Positions 21,252 to 32,266 of a stretch of DNA of 35,043 nt are shown piece by piece. The notes beneath the pieces were generated by a model, which was not told where the DNA came from, did not search any database, and worked only from the letters and a program-made list of their open reading frames with translations. The position numbers were made by a program, and so were the translations under genes. The first letter of the stretch is position 1, and every line of letters starts with the position of its first letter. This stretch comes from Triangularia verruculosa (taxonomy: Eukaryota; Ascomycota; Sordariomycetes; Sordariales; Podosporaceae): contig MU864079.1 of NCBI GenBank assembly GCA_033296885.1, forward strand, positions 1-35,043, written 5' to 3'.

Positions 21252-21740
21252 TTGTTGTTTCTTGTTGGAGTTGTTGCAGGAATCTCTCCCCATGGTTGTT
21301 GACTGTTGTGTGGCTTGGGGCCCGAGCTCATGTCCAACACAAAGGAACACCAGATCGCAATTCGACACAAAATCAACAAAGCAACAAAGAGGCAGTCGAG
21401 TCTAGGACTATGTTTAAGTAGGTACTGGTTTAGGGGCTGAATAAGGGGTAGCTTTGCTGTTAAGAGGGCTCCCTACCTTACCTGTAGTGTCTCGATGATA
21501 CTAACTGCACTCTACCTGAGATTATAAACAGAGACAGTGCGATGTAAGAGCCGGTCCTTTTAAGATGTTCAAAGAGTGTTATCAAGATAGTCGGTATGCC
21601 TTGTTGATGAGTTTCCAACGCCCTTTGACTAGGTAGCTCACAACACCTCTCGACCATCTTTTGCAGTGGTTGACCCGGTTGGTGATCTCCATTTTTTTCT
21701 TTTTTGTTTACAACGTGCTAGGCGTTGATCTCCGCCAGCC
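21252..21740. other. Spacer upstream of the tRNA and downstream of the NRPS-like gene
   Basis: No gene seen. It contains two copies of the dispersed motif (about 21416 and 21470-21482) and the 3' flank of the leftward NRPS-like gene. Confidence 0.5.
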
Positions 21741-24700
21741 TCAAAACCTCCACTCGTCCATCCACTTCCTCATCATCCTGCCATTGATCCCCTCCAACCC
21801 AGCCATCGCCTTGCTCTTCGCCACCGCGTGCCCCGTCGCAAACCGCACTTCTGCCTGCGACCCAGTATCGCTTTCGGCAGCAGCCGCGTTCAGCCCCTCG
21901 AAGAAATCAAGCAATTTCAACGCCGGCATCTGGGCGATCTGCTCGTCTGCCGCGGTTGGACTGATCCGTTTGAGCTCGGCCACCCAGTCGGCGTAGGGGA
22001 TCGTCTCGATCTTGCGGCCGGGGGAGTAGAACTCCTGGATGCCGGGCACGAGGAAGGACCAAGGGACGACGTGGGGGTTGACGATGTTGAAGGTTTTGAC
22101 GTGGGTGGTGGAGCGGTGGTAGGAGGAGAGGGAGAGCTGGACGATGTAACGGGCGGCGAGGTCGGTGGGGACCCAGTCGATGGCGGAGGGGAGGGTGGAG
22201 GGGAGCAGGGAGAGGGTGGTGGAGGTTTTGAGGAGGGAGGGGAGCCATTCTGCGAGTCATCTGTTAATTAGATCATTTTATGGGTGAAAAGGAGGAAGAG
22301 AAAAGAAAAAAACAGACCTTGACGATTCCAGACACCGGATTTCTCGGCTGCTCCGGCTAGCTGGCCTACTCGGAGGACGGCGACGGAGTTGATGTGCCCT
22401 GCCCGGAGGGCGTTGGAGAGGATGGATGCGGCGACGTGCTTGGACTCGCCGTAGCCTTGCTTGGCGGGGAGACTGTTGTCTGGGTCCCAGTCTTCGCCGA
22501 TGACGATCTCATCGCCATCTCCGGGGACGTGGCGCACAGCTGGCGAGTTGAGGACGCTTGCGATGGAGGAAACGAAGACGATGTGCGGTTTACGGGGGGA
22601 ACCCGACGAGAAGTCGGCACATTGTTTTGTTCCGGCGATGACCTGCTCAAAAGATTCGAGAGGGCTGTTGAAGTTGACGGGCCAGGCGTTGATGATGACG
22701 ATATCAGTTTGCTGTTGAAGAGAGTCGAAGTCGTGAGGAAACTCGAGGCCGAAATCGGGGGCCGAGGTTTCGCCCGTGTAGAAGCGGACTCGCGAGGGTG
22801 GAATAGTACCAAGACCGCGGGCTTCGAATGACTTTTGTTGACGCTCATGGGCATCGAGGGAGCGGTTGAGGCAAAAGATTTGGGAAATCTCTGAGGTGTC
22901 GAGGAGTTCCCGGAGGAGGTAGCTTCCCAACGAGCCGGTCGAGCCGATGAGGAGCACGTTGAACGCCGCAGGGGGAGACTTGGGAGGTGAGGTGGAGATG
23001 CAAGCTTGGGGAAGCGGGAGTAGCGGTAGATCATGGCTGACATGCGCTCCTCGCGGGAGATGATATTCTCGGGATTCTGGTCCTCGGCACCACTGACTGC
23101 CTTGGCCAACTGGGTAACGGTTGGGTTGTCATAGACCGTTTTTGCGTTGCATTTGAGCCGAGACGAGGTCAAGATGCGACTGAGTTGCAATGCCTGCAGC
23201 GAGTCGGCTCCGAGCTGAAAGATGTTGGCATCATCAGCCAGGTTTGCCGCTCGACTTCCGAGGACGGAGCGAATCGCCTTCCGAACAAGCTCTTGAACTT
23301 CAGGGACGCTGCTTTGCTCTGCCGAAGCGGGTTCCTCGACAGTCGCCTCCTGCGCCTTGTAGAGCTTTTCGATCTCGGCCTCATACAACTTGTACGTCGC
23401 CCTCCTCATCGTCGACCCCTTCGAGGCCCGTTTGAACGGCTTCTCCGGCTTGGTCAATATCACGCTTGACTTCCACACCCTCGCATAGGCAGGATACTCC
23501 GTGTTGGCCTCCTCAATCAGCGGCCATATCTTGTCAATGAACTTGTCCTCGTCATCCCTCTGGTGATCCTTTGAGGGCTCAACCAACAACCCAGCCTGAA
23601 AGTGTCCCACGCCAAGCATCAACGCCCCCTGAACCCACGGGTGGCCATCCACAATCTTCTCAAAGGCCACCGGGTTGACCTTCTCCCCGTTGCTCAGCAC
23701 AATAATATCGTCCAGCCTCCCAACAAACTTCCACAGCCCCTTCTTGGTGGGATGTTGCTCAAAGAGATCATGCGTCCGCCACTCTCGAAGCTCGGGAAAG
23801 TTCCAGAAGGCAAACTGGTACTTGCCATCTGCGCGTCGCTTGATCACCGCCTCGGCCAGATGGGGGTTCTCCTCCGTTGGCTCCATCACCACACCTGCCT
23901 CGAGGTTCCACTCGAAGTACTGCCAGTCTTTGGGATTCTTCAGCCTCAGCGTAGGCATGAAGAAGACTTCGATGGAACCGATACCGTTGTACACGGAAGT
24001 GACATCAGAAATTTGGTTACCGCACGCTTCTGCCAGCGGGGCTCCGCCGTAGAAGACAAAGTCCAGCGTAGAAAGGACGGAGAGGCCGGTGGGAAGGCGA
24101 CAGATATCCTCCAGCATGGACGGGGCCGATGCCAGGGCGCTGGGTTTGGTTTTGAGGATGCATTCCAGGATGAGCTCGGCAGTGGGGGGCTTGTCAGCGG
24201 GGAGGAGGACGATGGGCTTTTGGTAGTAGAGCGAGCGGAGCAGGAAGTTGATGCCGAAGACGTGAAAAAAAGGTGTTACGGACAGGACGAGTCTTGTCAG
24301 CAGGAGTGAGCAATGAGTACTCGTGCGGCCAGGAGGTGTGGGGATGGAAATGATGGACTCAAAGGTGTGAGCAACACCGGCTTTGATGCGGATTGGCTTC
24401 GGAAGACCAGTTGTACCGCTGGTGTGCAGAATCATGAGAGTCTCATGATCATCGATATTGGAGGGCCCAACTGGAGTCATTGGGGTGGGAGTGAAGGGTT
24501 GTAGGAGCTCGTCAATCGAAGGGATCTGGACGGTTAAGAGGCTCGGCATGGATGCCGACAGTGTGGCGATATGAGCGAAGAACTCCCCTGAGCAAAGAAA
24601 CTTGGAACATTTTGTTTTTTCGAGGAGAGTAACATTTCCCTCTTTGGAATTTCGAGGTGAAGGTAAAAGGGGTTTGTACCCTGCCTTGAGAGCGGCGAGG

Positions 24701-24939
24701 ATGACGAACGGGTACCGGACGTCGTTGACACCCATGTATGCGAGCACCTCGTCGGGCGCTCCTGGACCAAGGTACCGAATGATGAAGTCTGCCGTGGCGT
24801 CGACGGCATTTTTGAGGAGGGAGAAGGTGATGTCCTCCCAGCCGGCAGCCCCTTGGGAAGATATGATGGGGGATTTGGCCCACACATCGTCGGGCTTCTC
24901 TACCGCGAGCTGGTCAACAAGAACTGTAAGAGCCCGCAT
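21741..24939 (-). CDS. NRPS-like A-T-R carboxylate reductase, apparent frameshift
   Basis: Leftward gene of about 1040 codons, usual for adenylation-thiolation-reductase enzymes that activate a carboxylic acid as AMP ester, load it on a phosphopantetheine arm and release it reductively as an aldehyde or alcohol. Adenylation domain: LHTSGTTGLPKP (171-182), PFFHVFG (223-229), YNGIGSIE (317-324), GRLDD (407-411) and a C-terminal lysine in KGSTMRR. Thiolation domain: LGADSLQAL with Ser580. No condensation domain. The reductase domain lies in a different frame: nucleotide-binding GSTGSLGSYLL, then catalytic YGESK. The frames must join between about 22955 and 23035 and need a one-base insertion or two-base deletion; the only GT donors nearby are poor and no normal-sized intron fits. 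A true intron follows at 22317-22250 (68 nt), restoring ...VWNRQ-E-WLPSLL. The last exon ends at 21741. The substrate cannot be predicted. Confidence 0.85.
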
Positions 24940-25662
24940 GCTTATGGTTTCTCATTGAAAGATAAGGTAACATCGAGATCAAAGAGGTTTGGTACGGGTT
25001 CCCATGTTGTTTTATCGAGGTTGGTTGTGGGTGGCTGTTCAGACGGTATGACATGGATCTGCGTCATGTCTCAGCAAGACCCTGAGCGGCACATACACAG
25101 CTTTAATCCCCTTCCACCATTACACCATTACCCCATTACACCATTACACCTTTCACTTTAGGTTCCTAATTATCCCCCTCCACCGAACATTTACCATCAT
25201 CTTTACTGTGAGCAGAGAAATGGCTAGATGGAACTCAATCTTACTGTCGGTAAGGCCAAGGGCAAGCACACGACTCGGGCACCATCTGCCCGATGCTGAC
25301 ACCACCCTGCTTTAGCTCTGCCACATGCAAGCGAGGTGTCGGAAGGGGGTCTTTGTACATGAGATCAGCGCCCTAGACGGAAATATCTGGTACTGTAAGT
25401 TGGGATTACACCCTTGTCGTTGAAGAAAAGGTCTTTTAACCATCTTTAAAATGTACACTGACTATCTTCCAAAGCCCTTTTAACACCTTTCGAGGTCTAT
25501 TCACGAGGTAGGTACCTTCTGAGGCCGTATTCTTGCTCTTTGTCCAGGGCATGGTAGGTATGGGTAACACACATCCTGCAGATCAGAGACATTTCACATT
25601 CAGCTTGGCCAACTCCTGCCACTCACAGGGCTTTGTTACCGAATTGATTCAGAAGAAATATC
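24940..25662. other. Spacer between FAD oxidase 3' end and NRPS-like gene start
   Basis: Contains the promoter of the leftward NRPS-like gene and the 3' flank of the leftward FAD oxidase. A short tandem repeat (25116-25150) and two dispersed motifs (about 25507 and 25553) are the only structure. No gene is called. Confidence 0.5.
25116..25150. repeat. Tandem repeat, unit CCATTACA, about 4 copies
   Basis: Four slightly degenerate 8-nt units in direct orientation, about 180-210 nt upstream of the NRPS-like ATG. It could simply be a minisatellite; a regulatory role is speculative. Confidence 0.7.
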
Positions 25663-27570
25663 TCAGAGCTTCCTGCACAACCGTCCATTCTGCGTCGGAA
25701 GCCCCGGCAGCTGCCCCTCCACCTCCCAGTCCTCGCTTCCGACGGCAGTATGCGCATAAAACAAGCCAGTCGGGTCATACTTCTTCTTGAGCTGCAGCAG
25801 TCTCGCATAGTGCGAGCCATAGAACGACTGCTGCCAGTCTGGCTCGTTGATGTCGCCCTCGGACATATAGCTCCCCGCTCCCGGGCTCACCTGTCTCCAC
25901 CTGGCCATCCAGTCGTTGGTCAGCATGTTGCTCTGCGCTTGGATGGCGGCAGCGCTGGCGTCAGCAGGCCAGGCGGTCGCGAGAATGAAGAACCCGGTTG
26001 TCTCTCTCCAGGCGGGGTTGATGCTGTTGGCCTGGTTGACGGCCGAGTTGGGCGCCACGCGGATATTGTATCCGATCACGACGCCACCTGACTCGACGGC
26101 GTACCGCACAGCATCCATGGTCTCGTTTCTCTTGGCGGGGTTGTTGAAGTTGTCTCTGGGGAACAGTCGAGAGGCGGCGCGGTTGTCGGCACCTCCGACG
26201 TTTTCGGGAGGGAAAGTGCCAGAGTGGGCTTGGTATAAGCTGGGGTACTCATTCCAGACTGGATCGACTGGGATGCCGAGACCGGCAAGGTTGTCGAGGA
26301 AGGGTTGGATCAGAGGTTGGAATTGGGACAATGTCATGTTGCCTCCCCACAAGGGGTTCATGCTGAAGAAGAACTGACCGGGGCCGATGTTGACGATGAG
26401 CCAGTACCCGTAGGCACCGGCTGCGCTGAACGTGTCGAAGTAGGTCGTGTATGCCTCGACACCAGCCCAGAATGTGTCGGCAGTAACATTCGGAGACGTA
26501 GCAAAGAGGAAACCGAGCGTGGAAACGGGGATTTGGGGGTAGGCTTTGACCGTTATCGAAGTAACCACGCCATAGGTGCTGCCACCGCCTCCGCGCAAGG
26601 CCCAGTAGAGCTCGGGGTAGGAAGTTTCGCTGGCAGTGACGAACCGACCACTAGGCAGAACAACGTCCAGGGAGAGAACTTGGTCGGCGCCCATGCCAAC
26701 GAGGGATGACATGGGAGAGTGACCTCCGCCGGCAATATACCCGCCCGCCATGCCCACAGTTCTGCACTCTCCACCAACGACGGTAACGTTATTTGCCTCG
26801 GCAGCTTGGTAGACTTCCTCTGTCTCCACACCGGATCCGAGCCTGAATGCTGGCCCGGAGTGTCCGTTGCAGGTGTAGTCGGGGATGTACTGGATGTCCT
26901 TGAGCTTGTGTGTCCAGACCGACAACGAACCAGCACCCATGGACTTGTCGGCAAAGTCGTGGCCGGTATTCTTCACTACCAAGCGAATGTTGGTGGCGCG
27001 AGCAAAGTTGATGGCCAGCTGGATCTGGGACACGTTGGTAACGGCAACCGAATACGACGCATATCCTCCCAAGGTGCAGTTGTCGTAGATCTGGCTGGGG
27101 TGGTCCAACGGCATACAGGTTTTGCCTTGCCAGAGCGGGAACATGGCTGATGTAGGATCATCAACGTGGAACCGCGGTTGGTTCCAGTTTGTCTTGACGT
27201 ATTCGCACTGGGCGGCGTCGTACTGAGGCCAGTCGCTGTAGCATGGAGCCGCAAGGGGAACCGTCTTGATGAGCGCGCCGCCTAGGGTCTGGTTGAAGAG
27301 ATTCCAAACCGAGTTGGATGGCCAGTGGGTGTCACCAGGGAAGGTTTTGCATCTCGGTCGAGGGAGACCACCGATGATCTTGGTATTGGCTGGTGTGCCT
27401 TCGACAGGACCGAAGCTGAACAGCTCGGCGTTGTCGGTGCTGTCAATGGCCTGCTGTGCCAGAACCTTGTTCTCCCAGGCGAAGCGGGAGGGACATGTTG
27501 CCGTGGTTTGGTCGACCAGAACAGCCAAAGCAGCTGTGAGAGCCGTTGTCCGGAGATTGACTGCCACCAT
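25663..27570 (-). CDS. Secreted FAD-linked oxidase (PCMH-type FAD domain with BBE C-terminus)
   Basis: Single exon, 635 residues. A signal peptide covers about residues 1-24. The PCMH-type FAD-binding domain includes VVKNTGHDF with His204 and GGECRTVGMAGGYIAGGGHSP with Cys269, both at positions used for covalent FAD attachment in the VAO/berberine-bridge family, so bicovalent flavinylation is predicted. GALRGGGGSTYGVVT-like core residues follow at about 324-337. The berberine-bridge C-terminal motif (YDPTGLFYAHTAVGSEDW) lies near residue 605. Several N-X-S/T sites support secretion. Family members oxidise alcohols, sugars or alkaloid-type precursors, producing H2O2 (AA7-type oxidases and secondary-metabolite tailoring enzymes). 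It stands 723 nt upstream of the NRPS-like reductase on the same strand, so a shared pathway is possible but unproven. Confidence 0.93.
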   Translation of the reverse strand: MVAVNLRTTALTAALAVLVDQTTATCPSRFAWENKVLAQQAIDSTDNAELFSFGPVEGTPANTKIIGGLPRPRCKTFPGDTHWPSNSVWNLFNQTLGGALIKTVPLAAPCYSDWPQYDAAQCEYVKTNWNQPRFHVDDPTSAMFPLWQGKTCMPLDHPSQIYDNCTLGGYASYSVAVTNVSQIQLAINFARATNIRLVVKNTGHDFADKSMGAGSLSVWTHKLKDIQYIPDYTCNGHSGPAFRLGSGVETEEVYQAAEANNVTVVGGECRTVGMAGGYIAGGGHSPMSSLVGMGADQVLSLDVVLPSGRFVTASETSYPELYWALRGGGGSTYGVVTSITVKAYPQIPVSTLGFLFATSPNVTADTFWAGVEAYTTYFDTFSAAGAYGYWLIVNIGPGQFFFSMNPLWGGNMTLSQFQPLIQPFLDNLAGLGIPVDPVWNEYPSLYQAHSGTFPPENVGGADNRAASRLFPRDNFNNPAKRNETMDAVRYAVESGGVVIGYNIRVAPNSAVNQANSINPAWRETTGFFILATAWPADASAAAIQAQSNMLTNDWMARWRQVSPGAGSYMSEGDINEPDWQQSFYGSHYARLLQLKKKYDPTGLFYAHTAVGSEDWEVEGQLPGLPTQNGRLCRKL

Positions 27571-28162
27571 TTCGACACGTTCAGGCTGGAGAGAGAAGCC
27601 TGATGAGAACCATCATTTCTATCCATGGCCGGAGGATGTCGGTCTTTATAGGAGCCATCTCCCCTCTCCTGCGTGCTCTTATTTCCTGCAACAATCCCAG
27701 CTAAAGCATAACCTGCTAAAGCATTACCTGCAGCACGGCGGCATGGTGTTGAAGAACCAACCCAACCATGCCGAAACTACTACCCAAGACTGGACTAACG
27801 CTGCCGCAACGTCCCGGAGTGGCCCCGTTTCCCCGCAGGTGCCCCATGCCGTTGACAGGGGCGTTGGTTAGGGAGCCAATCGGGGTATCGCGTCCGGATT
27901 TTCAATAGAACTTGTTCCTCGCATTCCCAGGAACAGGCGAAAGGCCCGCAACGGCATGGTGGGGGGGGGTCAATTCCACGTGTGTGATATCAGCCGGATT
28001 AAACATACGTTTTGGGGTTGTATTCAAAGACCGTCAACAAAAAGCATTCCCAGTATGATTCAACACCTATCTATCCTACTTGAACACCTAATGACTATCC
28101 GCTGATGGGTATCCCCTGTCCTAAACGCCTGCCTACAATGGAATAATCGCTGCCAATGTTTC
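27571..28162. other. Spacer with promoter of the FAD oxidase
   Basis: Between the FAD oxidase start and the 3' end of the 2EXR gene. It has a short direct repeat (CTAAAGCATAACCTG / CTAAAGCATTACCTG at about 27702-27731), a G run at about 27959-27969, and a TATA-like site listed separately. No gene is seen. Confidence 0.5.
27644..27650 (-). promoter_or_regulatory. Candidate TATA box of the FAD oxidase gene
   Basis: On the minus strand this reads TATAAAG, about 75 nt upstream of the ATG at 27570, a good core-promoter distance. Confidence 0.5.
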
Positions 28163-29104
28163 TCAGAACCGTCGTGACAATAAATCCCGCCTCTCTTCGT
28201 CCACGTGCTTGGCCACCACGCCTTTCTCCTTGTCCCACTCAAAGACGGCCTTGTCTTCCAGAAGTTGACTTCGGCGCTGCGTGATCAAGACGCTCACCGT
28301 GCTCTGCTTGCAAAGCTTAGTCAGAAGTTGCCAGGCAGGCGAGTTCTCCTTAAGGCGGGCCGGCAGGTTAAAGTGTTGGATGTTGATGGTCTCCAGGCGA
28401 CGAAATTGCTTCCAAGTCTTGGCCATGTGATTAACCACCATCCTCTCAAGGAACTTCTGGTCGCTATGCATGAACCACTCGCAGTTGTAGTCGATGGTCT
28501 CGAGGTTGGGACAGCGCTTGCCGACCGTGTTTTGCATTTCGAACAAGTAGGTGCGACTATGGCTGTCGTTGCCTTCGCAGTGAAGGGTGACGGCTCGGAT
28601 GCATGCCGAGTTCCTCCTTGTGATGCGATTCAGCCAGGGCTTGTGGTATGGGAGCGACAGGGCGAACTTGTTCATTCCGTAGAAGTAGCTGAGAACCTCC
28701 CGGGAGATGCATCTGTTGGTTCCTAGCGCTAGTCCCAGGAGACTCTCGGCTGGGATGCCGGTTCTGGGGGGATGTGCGGTGCCTGGCGGAAGGCCCGAAA
28801 TGCGAGGGACGATGCTCTCATCGGTCACCAGGGAGTAGGCGTAGACCATGTTCCTGATCTCGCCGGGGAGTCGCTCAAGTGCGGAGAGGGTTCGTGTGGA
28901 CGGGTCGGGAACGTCATTAGCGCCATCAACGGCCATACGAAGGGTTTTGATGCCATCCCCAACGGGCACATGAACGAGTCTTGTGTTGGGAACAGCCGAG
29001 GGGGCACCAGTGGATGTGCGGATGCGCTTAGCGTCGCCACCAATGACCTGTACGTCGGTGGACTTGCGCTTGGCCGCAGCCTTCCGACGTCTTACCGACG
29101 ACAT
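28163..29104 (-). CDS. 2EXR/F-box-like domain protein
   Basis: From the ATG at 29104 the protein is 313 residues. A very basic N-terminus (SSVRRRKAAAKRKS) looks like a nuclear localisation signal. The motif LERLPGEIRNMVYAYSL (residues 76-92) is the 2EXR/F-box-like signature common in fungal proteins of unknown function; the rest includes a region (CIRAVTLHCEG, CPNLETIDYNC) typical of that family. The frame is open upstream to 29458, but a good intron (29191-29116, GTGAGT...CTAG, GGCTAAC branch) separates the ATG from an upstream exon whose other frame gives APKKNLVIPETQ and joins in phase. The true start may therefore be further 5', with another acceptor at about 29231. It is probably a substrate-adaptor or DNA-associated protein, but the function is unknown. 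Confidence 0.75.
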   Translation of the reverse strand: MSSVRRRKAAAKRKSTDVQVIGGDAKRIRTSTGAPSAVPNTRLVHVPVGDGIKTLRMAVDGANDVPDPSTRTLSALERLPGEIRNMVYAYSLVTDESIVPRISGLPPGTAHPPRTGIPAESLLGLALGTNRCISREVLSYFYGMNKFALSLPYHKPWLNRITRRNSACIRAVTLHCEGNDSHSRTYLFEMQNTVGKRCPNLETIDYNCEWFMHSDQKFLERMVVNHMAKTWKQFRRLETINIQHFNLPARLKENSPAWQLLTKLCKQSTVSVLITQRRSQLLEDKAVFEWDKEKGVVAKHVDEERRDLLSRRF

Positions 29105-29780
29105 ATTGGTCGAGACTAGAGAGAAGCATGTGTTGTTAGCCGGGAGAGGAGATGAGTAGCCATGAATCAGCATAGATATTGCGCCACTCACCTTGAGTTT
29201 CGGGAATGACAAGGTTCTTCTTGGGCGCTGCAACAAGAGTCGAAAGTTGTTACAGTTGGAGGAAAAAAAGAAGGTTTGCGACAGGAAACCAAGAACAAAT
29301 ATTTGGCAGGTGGGGGGCGCACAACAATGGCTTTGGCTGTGGACAATAGAGGACAATAGCGCCCATTGAAAATGAATAGAAGTTATTTCACTCGGCCCAA
29401 ACCCGTAGATCTCGTGAGAAGAAGGCAGAATATCAGGATAGCTTGACCGCTCTCCCACTGGTTCTGCAGCCTCTCAGCCCTCCATCGATCATGTTCGCGC
29501 CTTCCGTCGACCGCCCCTCCTGCTTTTCCGGAAGAAAGCATCCGATCTCGCGCAATTTGGACGGGATCGAGTCGGCATGGGCCCGCGATGACTCTCTGGG
29601 CTCCTCGGATTAAAAGGACTATATTCAAATGCTTCATGCTGTCGCTTTCTTTGAATTCATTGGTCTGCGTTTCCCATTGGAACTTCATAAGGGATTCCTT
29701 GGCTGTTACTACAAACATCTGATACGCATTTTCACAGAATATTACATCCAACCAACTTCCTATCCACAAGAGCATTTTTT
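29105..29780. other. 5' region of 2EXR gene and 3' flank of Cys-rich gene
   Basis: Holds at least one intron of the 2EXR transcript (29191-29116) and probably a second acceptor near 29231 with a long pyrimidine tract. Whether the upstream exons are coding or 5' UTR could not be settled. No separate gene is recognised. Confidence 0.5.
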
Positions 29781-31029
29781 TCACAACCCTCTACCCACGC
29801 CTCCACCTACTCCCGGTCCCCCCACCGGCGACTGCGGCGTCGGCGTCTGAAACATTCTACTCTCCATCATATACCTCTCATGCAGACTCATCACCTCTCC
29901 GTCCTCTTCCTTCGTGTCACGTCCATGCATCCTGCCGGCAGAAAACGTCGGTGGTGGCGGAGGCGGGGTCTTGGGGTAGGAGGAATATGCGCTGTAGAAC
30001 GAAAGCCCGTCGGCAACGTTGGCCGGGGCTCCAGTGCTGGTTGTTCTGCTGCTGGCGCTGTTCTGCTCGCTGAAATCGGTGGAGAAATCGGTGGATTGAA
30101 TCCGGGTACCACGTTTCTTCTTACGGCGGCAGCGGAAGATGCAAGAAACGATGAGGGTTATGATGACGAGTGGGATGATGATGGCTGCTATTTGAGCTGG
30201 AATAGAGAGCCCCCTGCCGGGGCTTTGTGTGGGGGTTTCGGTGGGAGACGCGGAAAGAGAGGAAGTGTCGGGAAAGGTGATGGTAGTCGTGGAAGGCAAT
30301 GGGTCGGGGTTGAGTGTGAGAGTGTGGCGGGAGCTCGTGATCGTCGAGGTGTGGGAGTGGCTTTCAGAGGATGTGCTAGTTTGGCTTGTTGAGAGCGCGG
30401 TTGTCATTCGCTTCGAGCTGCTGGTGCCAGTGTTGGCGCAGAAGGGTAGTGGTGTGTCGCCGCCAACGCATGTTTGGCCATTTGCACAACATATACCGGT
30501 AGAATCGGAAGTGGTGCCACCGCATTGGAAGTCTCCAGCTGCACAGACTCTGACACAGCCTTCCTTTCCTGCGCCGATTGGACAGCAAAAGAATGCACCA
30601 CCTTCGAGAGAGCACGCTTCATCTTTGTTACCTGTATAGGTATTGTCTCTTGTCAGCGATCGCAGCGTAATGGGTGTTAGGTAGCATGGAAGACATACAA
30701 CACCAACCCGCTTGCGGGCATGTTGACTCATCTGCGCGACAGGTCCCTGCTGCCTGTCGTCGTTCAATGGTCAGAGAGGTGCTGCTTGGGAGAGAGGAAG
30801 CAGTGCGGGTCGCTGAAAAAGATGAAGAGATTGTTGACGATGTTGAGGTACGTGTAGATGGAGGTGCTGGTGGTAATGTCGCCTGCCTCGCTGGGCGGAA
30901 AAGATATGTTGGAGATTTATCAGACATTGTCACTGCTTCGCATGTTTGAACAGTCCGAAGGGGACCGAACTCTCTGTTCAAGCCTGAAGGAAAGAACTGC
31001 AAAATATATCGTCCTCTCCAAGACCCCAT
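29781..31029 (-). CDS. Cysteine-rich single-pass surface membrane protein
   Basis: Two exons, 31029-30699 and 30631-29781, join in frame (393 residues from the first ATG; 359 from the ATG at 30927). The 67-nt intron is GTATGT...ACAG with CGCTGAC branch, restoring AGWCCNKDEACSLEGG. The ectodomain has about fourteen cysteines in a regular pattern (CRADESTCPQAGWCC, FFCCP, GCVRVC, FQCGG, GICC, GQTCVGG). A long Ser/Thr stalk, probably O-mannosylated, follows, then one helix (AQIAAIIIPLVIITLIVSCIF) and a basic CRRKKKR stop-transfer. The cytosolic tail is Ser/Pro-rich. This layout is that of fungal wall-sensor or adhesin-like proteins; ligand unknown. No clear signal peptide is seen at either start, so a 5' exon may be missing from this model. 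Confidence 0.75.
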
Positions 31030-32266
31030 CCCCTCGTCCCTTGCGTCTTGGGCTGAGCTATCGTGATACCCGGGGGTCTGTGCTGCACAGCTTTGGGTTT
31101 GTGGCTGATTTTACCGAGACCTAGTCGTCGATCCGGGACGGCATGGCGCACCGATCGCCAAAACGACATGGTGGGATTGGTGAGAAGTTGAGTAAAGCTG
31201 TTTGTCTTGCAGCATCGGTGATTTGATATTGTGATGAGGTTTCTGATGGTCGGCTTACAGACCAGGAAAACGAAAAAGAAGACGGGCTTTTACTAGGGGT
31301 ATCCGCGCTTCTGTGAAGTCAAAAGCATGATATACGCCCCAGTTAAAAGTCAATTGATTGAAATATGATTAGCTGAACTTGTCAGACGTACTGATGTCGC
31401 CCCGTCAAAGGTCGTTGTTTTAAGGTTGATGAAGGGACCCTGGTTAGCAAAGAATACGACATGCAGGGATTTGCCAGCACAGCTTTGGTTTGGGGACTAA
31501 AGCTACAAGGAGGCTGGGGCATTCCACTTTTATGATAGATAATCTTCAATGTTGTATATTGGTCCTCACAAAAGCATGCAATCTACAGTGCCAACTGAAC
31601 AACCCACTTCATCAATGCAGAGATGCATGTGGTCGCTGTGTGTTGTGGGAAGCTTGTGGAATGCGGAATGCTTGATAAATGGCTCCCAAAGATGCTTCTT
31701 TTCACAGCTCTTTCGATGAGGATTCGATTACGGTCCTCATCTTGTGGTGTGCTTCTGTTTCAGGGGTAAAAGGGGCATGTTTACCTGGCACTGGAGCAAC
31801 GATGACAAACCTAAGTGGGGCCGCCGGCTGACAAGAGAGTCTGTGCACGACGCTTTGACCCACAAGGCGGACACTTGATTGGTGTGGGTCAGCCGAGGAA
31901 GCAGGGATGAACCAAGGCGAGATTTAGCCGCGTGGTGTCACTTGGGGAAAAAAAGGCTCGACAGATACAATGCGACGACGACGACCCGCGACGGCGAATT
32001 CGACGCCGACTCTGACCCCGACGTTGTCTCTGACTCTGACTCTGACTCTGACTCTGACTCTGTATTCTCCATTCTATTCTATTCTATTTTCTTACTCTTC
32101 CCCCAAACACGGCCATTCACTCACTTAATGAACCGACCACACTAAGCCTCCCGTTTCTGTCGCCAAACGGCACCCGAGCGACCCAATTCAATTCACTCAT
32201 TTTCTCGACTTTGACCTTTTACGCTCTTTTCAACGGTTACACGACTAGATCTTACTATATATCACC
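31030..32266. promoter_or_regulatory. Divergent intergenic region
   Basis: Lies between the leftward Cys-rich gene and the rightward LAMTOR1 gene and should contain both promoters. It includes an ACG-rich patch (about 31972-32010) and a microsatellite. No convincing gene is present. Confidence 0.5.
32029..32085. repeat. Microsatellites (TCTGAC)n and (ATTCT)n
   Basis: Nearly six perfect TCTGAC units (32029-32062) followed by three ATTCT units (32071-32085), about 180-240 nt upstream of the LAMTOR1 ATG, probably in its promoter or 5' UTR. Confidence 0.85.
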
